64,000 bases of DNA from Metellina segmentata (GCA_947359465.1 OX375876.1:63122998-63186997), one strand, 5' to 3'. Shown: positions 9,007 to 21,968, counted from the first letter of the stretch. A program made the numbers and translations. Notes: generated by a model from the letters alone, not told the origin.

Positions 9007-11324
9007 TCCTAAAGTAACAAAGAATTCGGAATACTAGACCAGGATTTAAGTCATAAACCAGAAGCAATTGATTCTTCGTGTAAAATTTCATGTTAGTGAA
9101 CATTGTTCCGATGAAAGATAGAAATAAGGTACAATTTATAATCAGACAAATATCACACAATTACCATTCGTATCAAAAGGGGCAAAAACTTCGCTGTAAA
9201 AAAAACCCGAATAAAAAACGGATATACACCTTAATGAAATACTGCCCAGTAATTTCAAGGTTCCAGCCAATTATAAGAGCACACAAAGCTGGCCAATTTT
9301 GTTTCTTGTATATTCTTCCAAGGACTCCTACTTAATAAGCGTGCAGATCCTAAGCATAAAAAAGCATGAGGAGTAGCTTCAATTAAGTCGAGAAAAAAAG
9401 AGCAGCGCATTGAGAATATAATTTTTTACAATTCGAAGTCAAAATCACTTTTATTGCTGCGAATCACTTTCAATTAGACCTACGCCGGACGTGATACTGC
9501 CGACTGTTTCAATCGAGTCCAAAGAAGGCCGCTTGCTTAACTAAAAGGGTATAGAAAAAACGAGACAAAACAGGTTTTATTACCAGCGACAAAGGTTGAA
9601 ATTCCTATGCGTACTGTAATGGTTACATTAAATGATTTTCGACTGAGTTGAATTGTTGATGCGTTCGTCTCTGTGCTATCTATATAGTGATGTCATTCTT
9701 TTCCTTTAATACAGCTGAAACCATTAACCGCAATGAGGGTTGGAGCTGAAATGCAGCTGGCTTCAGTGCTGACGTCTGTATTGTGTGATTGATACTTCAG
9801 TGCTTTAGTGGCGTATTTTTTAAACATTTTCAAGTATTTATTTATTTAACTTTATCGTGGGTCGTTACATTTATGATCGTAGCTTTATTAGTATGCATGG
9901 TATATTTCAGTGAACTTCACGAAGCGTTTAGGTGTGATTGAAACTAAGATTGATAGTCGTAGGTGTTCTTGCTGTGAAAATTAAATTGAATGGATAGGAA
10001 AATAAAATAAGTAATGACTAGGGCTGGACTTTTATCTCTTAATCTCTTCAGAACTTTCAATGTCTTCTGTTTAATGGTATCTAAAAATATTTTTGGAATA
10101 TTAGTTAATCCTAGTTTTCCATTTTTGATTATTTTTAATAAATAATAAATTTTAATTGGATTATGCTTTCAAATAGCAACAATCAAATGCACGATGATTG
10201 ACTAAAGATCACAGAAAAAAATGAACACCAAGTAATGACTCATGTTGGCAACTCTGTTAGAAAACAGACTGTTTAGTTTGGTTTATTTCGAAGAGAGGAA
10301 GAATGCACTGTTTAGTTCAAGTTTGGAAGAAAGTAAATTCACACTCTGCTTACTTTTATAACCACATTGTGCTTACTTTTATAACCACATTGTAAATGCA
10401 AAGAAGAAATAATCAAATTGCCTAGTTTTGATTATTATGAAGAAATCTATCAGACACTTTCGTTTTCTTTTCTTTTAAGACCTAGTACCTACATTTTATA
10501 AAGTAAAGATAAAAGCATGTTCATGAATCATCTACACTTGACTTTATTTTATTAATTATTCTTCAAAACCTTATTCAAACTATTTAAGACTTTAAATTTG
10601 AGGACAGGTTTTTGTTCTAGCGAAATTTTTTGTTTCGTTTTGTGGACAATTTTTAAGTTAAGGGAGTTTGTGTAGATGTTGTAATTTTATCTACTATAAT
10701 GAAGAATATAAAAGGCAAAATAAATTCATCGACGCACATTGGAAAATGTGTTGAATATGTATTGCATTTTATAGAATTTTTTCTCTTGTCGTCACATTGC
10801 TGCATATAATCGTTCATCATTAATAACTAATTATATCTAAGTAGTTAAAATTTAATCAATAATTATTTTTACGTTGTTAAAACTTCTAGTATTAAGGAAC
10901 TTCAGTAACACGGATTTAATCAACTTTTTTCAGTTAAGAATACAGGAATATAATACCATACCTCTTTAATACACGTTTCTATGTCTAGAATTTCTCAGTT
11001 CCCTTAAATATAAAAATTGCTATTTTCGTGCTAAAAAATCTTTATAATACCATACGAGAGAAAATATTTACATTCTCTATAGTGTAAGATTTCATGATTA
11101 TTATATTTTATACCTCTTCACATACACACAAAGGAATTATACAATTACTTTAAGGTTCAATTAATAAATAGTTAAATATATTCTATGACAAAAAAATCGA
11201 CACACCAAGAAGGTGCTGTCCAATTACGATAAAATTTGGTGGATGTGAAGAATATACAAAGAAAAACAAACGATTAAAATTTCTGAACAATTTTACTATT
11301 GATTTCTGGTAAAGTAAGAAAATT
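9007..11324. other. AT-rich intergenic DNA, one short tandem repeat
   Basis: No gene or large repeat is recognised. A 23-bp unit beginning tgcttacttttataaccaca is perfectly doubled at 10347-10392. A slightly GC-richer patch near 9470-9550 shows nothing identifiable. Confidence 0.5.
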
Positions 11325-11603
11325 TTAATTAACGTCGTACTAGAGCAACACAACAGCTATTTACGACGGTCCGGGATCAATCCTCTAAGGGGGAGAACCG
11401 AGAACAACACCTCGTAATTTTGAGCCACTGTCAGCTGACGAAGCAACGCCTGAGCTGGCACCCCACTGTCCAAACTTCCACACCAACCCAACGTGAGGAC
11501 TTTCGACCACGACAGATTTAAGGTGCGCCAGCCACATCTAAACCACACGCTTACAAATATCCATGCACTGACCTGAATTCAAACCACGAACCTTCCGATC
11601 TAG
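11325..11603 (-). repeat. SINE-A copy
   Basis: Read on the plus strand it runs tail to head: taattaacgtcgtactagag, a cggtccgggatcaatcctc stretch, gagctggcaccccactgtcc, then gaccacgacagatttaaggt and a degraded tRNA-like head with a ttcaaaccacgaacc B-box-side remnant. This order matches the cleaner copies at 28050-28351 and 53990-54286. It abuts the Tc1-like pseudogene. Confidence 0.75.
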
Positions 11604-12061
11604 GATTTATTTTAGAGTTTGACCGTTACAGAGGGAGGAGGTCAATAAGGTGTTGGTCCACCTCTGGCCTTTATGCAATTTGTCACTCGACGTAACATAG
11701 ACTGAAAAAGTTCCCGGATGGTATCCTGCGGAATATCTGGCCAAATTGTCTCCAACTGTTGTTCTAAATGGTCAACATCTCGGGATTGTTACAATCACCT
11801 TCCCATAACGTTCCAAATGTGCTCTATGGGAAAGATATCAGGAGACCTAGCTGGGCAAGGAAATGTGAAAGCTTGAAGACAATTCATAGCAACACGTTCT
11901 GTAGGCGTCCAGGCATTATCTTGTTGAAAAGTAAGTCCAGGGTGTCGCAAAAAGAACGCTCACAACCGGTCGTAGAATGTTGTATGCCTACCGCTGTAAT
12001 ATAAGAGTGCCAGAAATGACTACTAAAGAGGTCCGGTTATCAAAGGAAATAGCAACCCATA

Positions 12062-13202
12062 TAGGTATTGCAATCCGATCCGGCGGATCCGACATCATTT
12101 AGCTACCTACCGGATCCGGCAACATCTATCGGATCCGGTCCAGATCCGATCAACCCGAATTTAAAAAAAATTAAATAATCGATTATTCAAACCCAACTTT
12201 AAAGTCACAAAATAGTTTATTAAGCAATCGATTGTGAATTAATCGATTTTATATTTTTCAATTATCAGTTTTTAGAATTCTAGCAAAAATACTAAGTTAA
12301 ATTATTAATAATATTTTTTTAATAAAGAGGAATTAGAAAAGCAAATTCTGCAAGAAAATGAAGACTATTGCAAAAAGACAAACTTGAGAAAGGAAACAGA
12401 TTTTGAGAAAATACTACAGAAAGAAATGACTTCATATGAAATGGAGTCAAAGCAAAATATTTGTCTCTTATGTACCACTACTTAATGACAGTTAAACCAA
12501 CTTGTGCTGAAGCTGAGAGGGCCTTTTCTCGGCCGCTGGTTATATTTGCGTTATTAGATTATTAGTTAATTGAGAAGTAGGTTGGGGGATGACACAATAC
12601 GATTTGTTTCCTTAGATGGTTCTTTCAAACTCAAAATTGATTTTCATTACTATATAACTTCGATTTAAGCAATTAAGAAGAATTAAGAGTTCCCTTGTTT
12701 GTTATGTTGACCAAATACTGCAAAACATTCGATTTTTCTATTAGTATGAGGCAAATTTAGATACAATTTATAAGTCATTTGCTCAACGACATTAGAGATA
12801 GAGACTACTTAATTTTAGATAAATAGAAAAGTACTACGAATAAGACAAGCTGATGTTTTTTGGGGTGGAAACTAGTAAGACTGATCATAATCAATCGTTT
12901 AATACTTACTACTAGCAGTACTAATAGTTACTATAATTAATTGCTGGTGACTGATTTCCTACCTATGGATAATTATTAATAAAGTTGATTCTCTAATGCT
13001 AAAATAAACGTTTTGTTTGTCAATTTGGAATAATATCCTTTTTACCTACTTTCACTCAGCCGATTTTGGAAAAAATACATACTGCTTAGATAGACTTATT
13101 AATAAAATTCCAAACCAGCCGGATCCGGTCGGTTCCAATTGGATTTGTGTCAATCCGAAAAGATCCAACTGGATTGAAAATCGTGCCGGATTGCAATCCC
13201 TA
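12062..13202 (+). mobile_element. Decayed hAT transposon nested in the Tc1-like gene
   Basis: The 1141-bp element has inverted termini TAGGTATTGCAATCCG on the left and, reversed, TAGGGATTGCAATCCG on the right. Flanks aacccata (12054-12061) and aaacccta (13203-13210) form an imperfect 8-bp target duplication, as hAT makes. The ends are studded with GGATCCGG and its relatives, probable subterminal transposase sites. The interior keeps only a scrap of the transposase C-terminal dimerisation domain. Confidence 0.8.
12460..12570 (+). pseudogene. hAT transposase C-terminal remnant
   Basis: The frame starting at ttaatgacagttaaaccaac gives LMTVKPTCAEAERAFS. This matches the hAT dimerisation-domain signature (T.PTS.E.ERAFS). 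It is followed by a divergent stretch and stop, with no intact catalytic region nearby. Confidence 0.75.
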
Positions 13203-13399
13203 AAACCCTACCTTAACGCCCTGTTGTGGGCATGTGTGGAGTACGATAGCAAGGGCAGGATCCACACGCTGTCCTGTACGTCTGCGGTTGTCGTTAGGAC
13301 ACAGTTGGAAACGGGACTCGTCTCTAAAGACTGTACGTCTTCAATCAGAGCCATTCCTAGTTGATCGAGCCCGGCATCACTGTAATTCTGCACCTTCTT

Positions 13400-14898
13400 A
13401 ATGTGTCAATTTTTTGGTTATAGAGGGTACATAAAGAAGAACTTCACACGCCGTTCGTGTTTGTGGTATTTGTATATTCTGTAGTATTCGATGAGCTACT
13501 AAGGTAGGAATTAACAAGGAATTCGTTACATTTGGAAAATATGTTGAATTATAGTGAACCATTTTCTCATTATTTTGAGAATCTATAATATTGGTCGCAC
13601 ATCCTTAATGTACTTTCTATTTTATTCAGTACTTTGAGTTGAATTTGTTACATATATTTGTGAATATGTAATGATGTATGTTAAAAACAGCCGCCTAGAT
13701 GGCATAAGCGTCATAACGTTCTTTCGCAAAGCAGTATGTCCTGGATGTGAATCTTGGTTTGTAAGCTTATGGATGTTTGTGCGACATTGGCGTTTGTCCC
13801 TGTTAGGAAAAGCGGCAACAGTAACGACGATTGACGAACTCCGTCGACGATCTAACGATTAGAAATTGTTACATCCTCCGTTTAGTGGTAAAGTGGTTAG
13901 TAGATGGGAATCATAAATGAAAAAAAACTAGAAAAAGTTAATTCCACACAATTTGATGTTTTAAGATTTATATATTCGTAATACAATATGTGCAAATTCC
14001 ATTAATTCCATATCAACGCTAAAGAACTTATTTTAATTACGAAAATATTAAACAATCCACTCATCGCAGTTTCACAATTATTTCATTTGCAGCAGCTACT
14101 ACAAATTATTTTTGGATACAAAACATCAATTAAATTTCCAAGTTCCTAAATCACCGAAACCTACTGCTAGTGAAACATTGCATAAAAATTTTAACCTGCA
14201 TTTTCTTTATGTCTAAAAGAAAAAAACACGCTACTTTTTATTTACTGTTGAGACTAAATGACTTGGCAGAACAAATAACAGGTTCATCCGTTAAGCCGGT
14301 TAGCCAAAGAACAGAACTAGTACGAATCGGTTCGATAATTTCAGTACTTAAATCGTGAACAGAAGCACAGATCCTTGTCGTGTTTGACAAGCCATGATTT
14401 TGCTTTACAAAAGGCTTGTAAAACCGCATGTTATGCCAAGGGTGACGTAAAAATCTGATCTTCAACAATTGAGTGGTGTTATTTAGTTTCCGTTATGTGC
14501 CAGTCCACGTTTCTTGATTGTTTTCTCTGAACTTGTATTTTGTCAGAAATCTCATAAGTGACACTTATTTTTTTTTACCATAAGTAGCGTTTCAGCTTTT
14601 TGTCTTTTTGAATCTACTTGGGAGATGGAAGATGTTACCGAAGTTGTCATGTCCTGTCAGTTATAAAGACTTTGGCAAAAGAGCATTTCGAATTCCGTGT
14701 AAATGTAATAGGAGAGGCATTTTCGGTCAAGCTAAATGCAAGCAGCGGTAATGTTCCTGAGGCAGATTAATGTATGTATTCCGAACGTGACTTCATTCAT
14801 CATGTTTTTCGAATACGATTTCAGCATTTCGTCAACAAATATTCCAAAGAATTAATTCCAAATTTATTGTGTTAGTTGATTGGTCAACAAGAATTACA
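13400..14898. other. Intergenic DNA, no confident feature
   Basis: A tRNA-like patch at 13690-13760 (A-box-like tggcataagcg, weak B box) could be a worn SINE head, but is not convincing. The rest is AT-rich with chance-length open frames. Confidence 0.4.
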
Positions 14899-15123
14899 TT
14901 AACCCTCCTGATGATTGTCTCGAAGATGTAACTCGCCATTAGAAGAAAATTGATCAGAATTTGATAATCGAGATATATCGTCAAAAGAAGAAAACGATCC
15001 ATACAGTGATCTCGCCAGCATATAAAAGTTGGCAATATCTTGATGACAAGGTGTCTCATGACTGGCGAAATTTGTTCGACCTTGATGGATGAGATATCTG
15101 GTCGAAACTGCTTGGAGGATCAA
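14899..15123. mobile_element. piggyBac-type MITE copy
   Basis: The left end is TTAA (14899-14902) plus CCCTCCTGATG; the right end is CTTGGAGGA plus TCAA, a mutated TTAA. The interior repeats the family order: a cgagatatatcgtc half-palindrome and gatggatgagatatctggtc, then tcgaaactgcttggagga. Confidence 0.7.
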
Positions 15124-17831
15124 TTGTCGAATGGTTCCAAAACAGCGATGAAGTACATTTAAAGGTATAACGATATGTATCGTTTGAGAGCATTTGCATA
15201 AGGAAGCAAACGCTTTGCATTATGTCTGGTTTGTTTGTTTACACTGAAAATCTTTCTTATATGAGAGATGTTATATTTTATACGATTCTTTTTGCTGAAA
15301 TATTCATTTTAGTAAAAAAAAAACACTTATAATAAACGATTATAACGCTAGTATTTTCACCAAGACGAAAAACACACGAATATAAGAAAACTTTTAGAAT
15401 TTTAAAAAATGCGTAGTAAAACAGCTTTGTGCAAATGGTCCTCTAAAAAAAATGGAAATGTAAAGCGCATGTTTCGTTTTATGTCATTCGTCTCAAAAAA
15501 CAGTCACATAACACAAATATTTTTAATATATCATTGAGTTTCCTAACAACCCTTTCAATGGATATTTGCATGTGCCATGAATAACGTTTTGCTGATTCGC
15601 GTTGAATTTTTAGACCATTACTACAATAGTGGAAATTATTTTAGAAAGATAAAAATTATAAGTACAGTTTTGGTAAAATACATATAATATGATTTCTGGC
15701 TGCAATAAAAAGCATTTCTTCGTTTTCGAAATCGGTAACATTAAAACTAGTTGAACTATGTAGGATTGTAGCTAAACTCATTAAAATTTATTTTGATACC
15801 ATTATAAGTCAAATAAAAAAACAGGGAGAAAAACCTGAATCGATTATTACTTCCAGTTGCTTTTATTTCCTGATATCGTATTATTACACACACGACTTCT
15901 CAGATTTTTTTTTTAAATTGGAAAAAAATAATAATAACTCGGCAACTCCTTTTATAATTCCTTAAGCTGGAGTCTGGAACTGAGTATTTCCCTCTTTTTT
16001 CATCTTCTTTTAAATAAGAAAATCAAAAACTCTTCTTTAGCGCAAATCGTTTTCGGTATTTCGAGAAATAAAAACAAACTTTTCCCTTTGCTATGTATTT
16101 TTTCCCTTTCTTCTTTTCCCCTTACGAATTTCAGACTATATACATGGATGCTGGAATCGACATTGGAACCGCCTTTTGCCTGTTCTTCAAAATAAATGAC
16201 TTTCAATATTCACTAAATTAAGGAAACGGTTTGTTCAGCTGTATCTCCTTGTGGCTATATTATTTATACCGTCGTCAGGCTGTGCTGATGCTATTTTCAG
16301 CCTTTTTTCACTAGTGCTACCTAACAATTGAACACTCCCGCCCCACCCTCATTGAAAACAACGGTAGGTGGAATGCTATTTTGTAAGTTTACCCGTAAAG
16401 GGTTGACCGTTAGTTTTAGGTCGAATACCGAATTTAAAGAACTCGAAAAAAGCTAAAGCGCTGATTTTATTCACGTTGTTGCCTGAAATCGCGTATTTTT
16501 GGAGCTCGAAATGTCGTGGATGGAGAAAAATAGGTTTTTATTCTGTTTTGTGTCTGGGACTTCATCGTTAAGATCCTTAATGATTGGTTTATCCGACGTT
16601 AAATATTTACTATCACTGAACAACATTGAAATTTTTTTGAGGAAAACAGATAAATAAAACGAAGCGGTTACAGATTTTCAAATTACGGAGATTGTATTTT
16701 TTTATCCTAAGATCTCTGTAGTTCTCTTTTTTTCAGAAACTATTTTACGTTTAATGTTACATTTCATCGGGAAAAAGTTTGTCTCCTGCAAAGGGGAGTT
16801 TTTATAACTGTTTGTAATTACTTAAATTATTTCAAGCAAGTAATATATTAAAATCAAAGCAAATTATAGTAAATGCTTCTGTGTAACATATATGCTTGGT
16901 TGGTGTGAAAAGTGGTACAGAAAATTATATGGGAAATCTTATTCACGATATTATTATTTTCCATACTTTACTCAATCGAAACATATCTTTTTCTTAGAAG
17001 TATTTATGATGATTTGCTTTAATTAGAGTTGTTATGATGTTTGATTTGAGTTGGAGCATGGTACGGTATTGTTTTAACGAGCGCATACTGTAATATTAAA
17101 AGTTTTGCACACCTTAATTCTAAATTTTTTCACTTCATTGGTTGCTTGGTTTGCTTTGTTATTCTTAAACTAATTTGATATTAGAGAGTTTTTAAGTAGG
17201 CTATTCTTTCTAGAATTTGTGAGTTAGTTTAAAGAAATTAAATTGCATCAATCGTTAAAATTCGAATAGTACTAAATAAATAAATTCTAAGAAGCGTAAA
17301 ATACGCGCTAGTTTTGAATAGATTAGGAAATTTGTGTTACCAGATTGTGTAGCATATTTTTTGCTAAGTGTAGAACACTGATTTAAGTACTAAATTAAGA
17401 AAATCATTTATTACTCTACGCACTTATCCTTTGTAGGAATAACTAGTAAATCCCAACATAATAGTAGACTAAATGTTAAAATTTCTCTAAAGTATGCTGG
17501 AAATAGTTTTGTTTTCTACAAGTTTGGTGTTTTAACTGTGATATATTAATTTGTGTGGACGTTTCAAATGAATATAAAGGATAGATTAACCCTAATAATT
17601 CTCGCATCATTGATATCACAAGCTCATACCCGTTGAACGGATAGTGTTAATAATGTGTTTTGGTAGCAACATTTCTGACTAAATGACTCACATTTTATGG
17701 CTGGATATCTGTGAGTCTAGAGTTTTCTACTGTTGATGAAAATTGTTACTTCTTGAAATTATCAAATAATTTAATTTAGTGTAGTAACTACACCATTGGA
17801 TCTATTGCTTTACTATAATCGTATTTGATAA
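15124..17831. other. AT-rich intergenic DNA, no gene seen
   Basis: This is about 2.7 kb of low-complexity-leaning AT-rich sequence. A 68-codon open frame at 16000-16206 is Lys/Glu-rich and has no family match I recognise. No transposon ends are seen. Confidence 0.5.
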
Positions 17832-18125
17832 ACGTCACACTGCAGCATTACATCGGGCTACTGTCCGGGATGAATCCCGAAGAGAAAAATCCAAGGACAT
17901 GGAATCCTTTTTGGACAACAGCGAGATGATCAAGTCAGCACCTTTGCTGGCATTCCCCTTCTCCAAACTTCCTATTCTTGCCAACATGAGGACACTTTTG
18001 ACCACGACTGATGTAACGTGCTCCAACTCCCACATGCGTGAATGTCTTTGGTTGGATTCAGTTTCGAATTCACATCCCTTCGGTTGCTAATCCGTTACTC
18101 TTCGAACCTATCTAACTTAGCCGAC
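17832..18125 (-). repeat. SINE-A copy
   Basis: It runs tail to head on the plus strand: aacgtcacactgcagcatta, gtccgggatgaatcccgaag, ttctccaaacttcct, gaccacgactgatgtaacgt, then ttcgaattcacatcccttcg and gttgctaatccgtta of the tRNA-like head, including a TTCGAATTC B-box remnant. Confidence 0.75.
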
Positions 18126-18146
18126 CAATAACATAGAACTCTGTAT

Positions 18147-18354
18147 TTAATCCTCTGAAAGGCTTCGACGAGATATCTCGTCCTTCGACACGTCACAAAT
18201 TTTACTAATGACGATATGTCATCTCCATCAATGTCTGACTGAACTTTCTTAATGACGAGATAAAGATATTGCCGATTTTGTGATGATGGGATCGGGATCT
18301 GATCAATTTTTTTTAATGACGAGACATCTGGACTATACAACCACTGGGATAATC
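18147..18354. mobile_element. piggyBac-type MITE copy
   Basis: The left end is TTAA (18147-18150) then TCCTCTGAAAGG, followed by the full 16-bp palindrome GACGAGATATCTCGTC. The right end, aaccactgggataatcaa, is a worn form of the terminus seen at 37400-37434. It abuts the SINE-A copy. Confidence 0.65.
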
Positions 18355-18589
18355 AACCACTAATTTATAAATTTAGATGATTCGGTTCCTATTTACAGCT
18401 ACTAAACCTCATTAAAAGTCGATAGGATCAAAACTCAATTTCAAATAGCAGCGTGGAGTAAATCTCAATTACAAATGATTAATGTATAATTATGTCGGAA
18501 TCCATTATTAGCACAGAAGGTTAGAAACCAGCAAACTTATACAACCTTTCATTTCTTCCTTCTCACTTCTCAACTCGAGAGTAAAACTC

Positions 18590-19036
18590 GAAGAGACAAC
18601 TAAAAGAAATTATAAAAAAGAACCCAGGAAAAACCGCCCGAGCCCGTCTGGAGATTCTGATCAGCGTGACTCTCCTGTATAACGAAAAGAAAGAAGATAA
18701 TTTTCTGCTTGTGGGGTGTCAAAGGCATTACCTTCCGGGAGGACATCAGATTTACACATTCTGCCCCCTCTTTTATATTCTTCTTAGGATCTTCTGAGGG
18801 GTTCGTTATTTCCCGGATCTGTCCGGGACAATTGTCCACGGTCCGCTGACCAGTAATTACTCTATCCTCCTTGGAACACAGTTGCCGATGATGATGGGTC
18901 TGGCTTCTTTCGGGGGAACCATCGCTTCAGATGAGCTCGGCTCCATCGGAAGACAAAGCCTGCACAAATGCGGCGCACGCACGGGAATGGGGTCGCTGCG
19001 TAAAATGGGGATTGTCTCAAAAAGGTGAGGTGACTG
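18590..19036. other. GC-richer unique island
   Basis: The base composition is clearly less AT-rich than the surroundings, and open frames on the minus strand (65 and 79 codons) have no family match. It could be conserved non-coding DNA or an unrecognised exon; I see no splice or coding signature that decides it. Confidence 0.25.
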
Positions 19037-19745
19037 GGATCACCGGGGTATTGAATCATGATTCGATTCCAATTGGGATTTTACGCTTTGGGTTGAGAGA
19101 GTCTTGATTTGTGGGTGAATGTGATTAGTCTGGGGAGGCTGTCTGCTAGTATTCGGTCTCATTAAACACAGAACATCGTCGGCAAAGTGGACAATCATAT
19201 GGTACCTTCAATTAAAATATAATTTTTTACTGTTATTCTGAGTGTGTGGAGGTAGAATTCGTTTGCCATGAAAGAAAATCTGATATAGTTGAGAAACATT
19301 AACTGTTGTTTTAATGGAATGACTGGGTTTTATACGCCAAGGATATATTTGGACAATCTGTGCCATGCTCAAGATTATTAACAGCATCACGGGCATGCAT
19401 ACAAAAGGAAAGTTTTTGGATCACAGTGGTATTAGATAATGATTCGATTCCAATTGGGGTTTTATGTTTTGCTTTGAGTTTGTCTTGATTTTATGTGAAT
19501 GTGGTTAATATGGTGAGGCTGATTTTGATTAGTTTAATTCTGTCTCATTAAACTCTGAAAATTGTTGGCTAATTTTATTGTCATGCTTGGTGTGTGGACA
19601 TAGGATAAATTCGGAAGAAATGTAAACCTGTTTTAGTCGAGAAACATTTGTTGTTTTAAAGGGTTAGTTGCGTTTTATGCGCAAAGCCCATAGTTGGCCA
19701 AGCTATGCCAGTACAAGGCTAACGGCATCAAGTAATAGACGTACA
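19037..19745. repeat. Two-copy tandem repeat, period about 381 bp
   Basis: Unit 1 (about 19037-19417) and unit 2 (about 19418-19745) share, in the same order, ggatcac..ggtatt, atgattcgattccaattggg, ttgtcttgatt/gtcttgattt, aggctg, ctcattaaac, gagaaacatt, gttttaat/aaa, gttttat and a final catcac/catcaag. The register is attcgattcc at 19061 and 19442. The units are well diverged, and no product is visible. Confidence 0.8.
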
Positions 19746-20182
19746 GTCTGTTCCAGCATTAATAGATCTGATATTGAGCTTACGTAGGTAATGAGAGCTT
19801 AATGAACAGAGATGACGAAATCAATTCATGTTGGACTTCTGGTCCGATGTTTCGTAGATAAAATTGACCAAATGGATATTGTATTAGCTCTCCTTTGTAA
19901 GTGGACTATATTACCTGAAAACATTAGTATTTTGTAGCTCATTTGATTTCACGATATTTTTAGATAGAATTTGGGTATTACTAAGCAAGAGGATACTATT
20001 TATTCTTCTTTTGTTTGCATATAATTTCAAGTGACATGAAAATAACTAAATAAACCATTTAAAAATATTAATTATTCAATAAATCTGATTTTATTCACAT
20101 TCTCTTTTATTCAAACGCATCAAGTAACAAAAATATATCTGATTCAACTTCTATCACTGTCGATTAAATCTAGTTAGAAATT

Positions 20183-20253
20183 TACCTTTCCATCCTGCTT
20201 TTCAATATGTTACCTTTCCAAGGTAACATATTGAAAAGCAGGATGGAAAGGTA
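20183..20253. repeat. 34-bp perfect inverted repeat with 3-nt spacer
   Basis: The left arm 20183-20216 and right arm 20220-20253 are exact reverse complements across 34 bases, separated by tcc. The arms begin tacctttccatcctgctttt. Pairing extends imperfectly into both flanks. It would form a very stable hairpin as RNA or single-stranded DNA. It could be a fold-back artefact, a young inverted duplication, or a hairpin RNA precursor. Confidence 0.95.
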
Positions 20254-21654
20254 CATTTATGTATTTAGTCTTGTGATGTATTTAGTCTACTGACATGTAT
20301 TTAGTCTAAAATCTGTAAATATTTTTTTTTGTAATAGAATTTCTATAAAAGCATTAAGAAAACTTTCTTAATGTTTTTATAATGACTAATCTTTATTATT
20401 ATCATAAGAATACTTTCTTAATTTTTTCGTCATGAGTAATCTTTATTATTAACATAACAATACTTTATCGGTGTTAAATTATTAAAATTATATAAGAATA
20501 CTTTTTTACTACTCTTAAAACGAATTTGTGTAAATTACAAATCGATAATCATATGTATTACAACAGGCATGGAATTACCAAATAGGACCTGCCATTGAAG
20601 CTCAGGAAAGATAAATGTACTTGATGATTTCGTGAATGATTCTAAGTCCATAAGCTATTACTTTATCATGTATACATAATAACAATCTACATATCAGAAT
20701 TCGATGTAATAACACAAACATCAACAAAGGAAAATATCTAATAAGAATCGGAATACAGGGTCTGCGTGTATGAAGAAACCTACAATACCCATATACAAAA
20801 AGAGAGACTGATAATTTACTTCCATGATGGAAACATTATTCATTTATACCCGGTTACTAGTGCTGCATTTTCTTGTTTGCAGCACAATTCATTATATATA
20901 AACCAATATAATACACTTCATTGACATGAAATAACTTAAGCAGACTGGAGTAGATAAATATTTTATGTTTTAATATATATTTATGTTTTAAAATTTCCCT
21001 TTACTTGTAATGTCGTCCTTGTATCAAAGAAAGTGTAATGCGATTAATTGCTTCGAATAACATTCTCGTGTATTTATTCCATTAATATGAAGTTCTCATA
21101 TTTTACAACCTGATACACTTGGTATGCATTTGATTTATAAAAATCTCTGTATGCATGTCCATGCATATAAATAATAATATGGAAACTTAATTTCTGTGGA
21201 TATTCGTATTCATATAATCCTTTTAAATCGTCCGTTCTTTATTTCATTACTTTATAAGACGAATAGTTTACTTAATACGTAATACATAAGCGCATACAAT
21301 GCTCTTTAACGTCAAATCAAGCGTTCCGATTACCATCGTCAAACTTGTGAAACTAGTCCTTATGGCATTTAATTTTCAACGACTTGACCACTGTGACCGA
21401 TACTGGGAGGGTAAGTTATGGATGGCCGGTTAAATCTTTCTTTTTCTTGCTTTCCCTCTTCTTATACATTTTATGTATTGATTGTGCATGGTTTTGTTAC
21501 TAAATATAGTATTATTGCGTTCTTTGTCTTTATTATTCTGTGTCTGCCATTTTAAACAAAAAAATTAATTGGAACGACAGCTGAATGCATTCATTTGCTG
21601 TGAATTATTGTGTACACCCTATATTACAAAGTACACTTCTCATTACATTTGCCT
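20254..21654. other. AT-rich intergenic DNA with short local repeats
   Basis: Around 20345-20470 a roughly 60-bp motif containing gtaatctttattattaaca and actttcttaat recurs two or three times with drift. No gene or transposon is recognised in the remainder. Confidence 0.45.
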
Positions 21655-21812
21655 TCTACCATCCGAGATAAAACATCGTTAACATCTAGGTGACGATATA
21701 CCTTGTCATTAGCAGAATTGGTCAGATTTGAAGACGATATATCTCGTTATTAACAAGATTGGTCAGAACTTGATGGACAAGATATATCTTCTAACTACTT
21801 GTGAAGTCGGGA
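21655..21812. mobile_element. piggyBac-type MITE copy, ends eroded
   Basis: The interior matches the family: gacgatataccttgtcatta, gcagaattggtcagattt, gacgatatatctcgttatta, cttgatggacaagatatatc, then a worn right end (aactacttgtgaag). No TTAA is preserved at either end. Confidence 0.55.
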
Positions 21813-21841
21813 ATCCCACATTAATTCCATTTCTGTTAAAC

Positions 21842-21968
21842 TCGACTGCTTCTTAGTTGTATTTCTCTATTCCGGCTTGGTGAAGCTTTCTTCGTGATAC
21901 TTGATTTTGCCTGTCTTGTGTTTGGCACAGCTCGACCAAGTAAGTACCTCAAAACCAACCAACCTCAT
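21842..21968 (+). repeat. SINE-B copy, 5' truncated
   Basis: The body and tail only are present: gtatttctctattccgg, cttgattttgcctgtcttgt, gtttggcacagct, then a shortened tail ending aaccaaccaacc. It aligns with 27240-27412. Confidence 0.6.

Larger units (their letters stand above)
11625..13390 (-). pseudogene. Tc1-like transposase pseudogene, interrupted by a hAT element
   Basis: Two parts of one DDE transposase flank the hAT insertion. The 13203-13390 part gives FRDESRFQL, the first catalytic Asp region. The 11640-12060 part gives WVAISFDNRTSLVVISGTL, then FQQDNAWTP (second Asp), then ARSPDIFPIEHIWN (catalytic Glu) and ends in ARGGPTPY, typical of the C terminus of this Tc1 subfamily. In-frame stops (one after the GTLILQR segment, another in the SD-W-R region) and frameshifts make it dead. 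The N-terminal helix-turn-helix part is missing. Confidence 0.85.
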
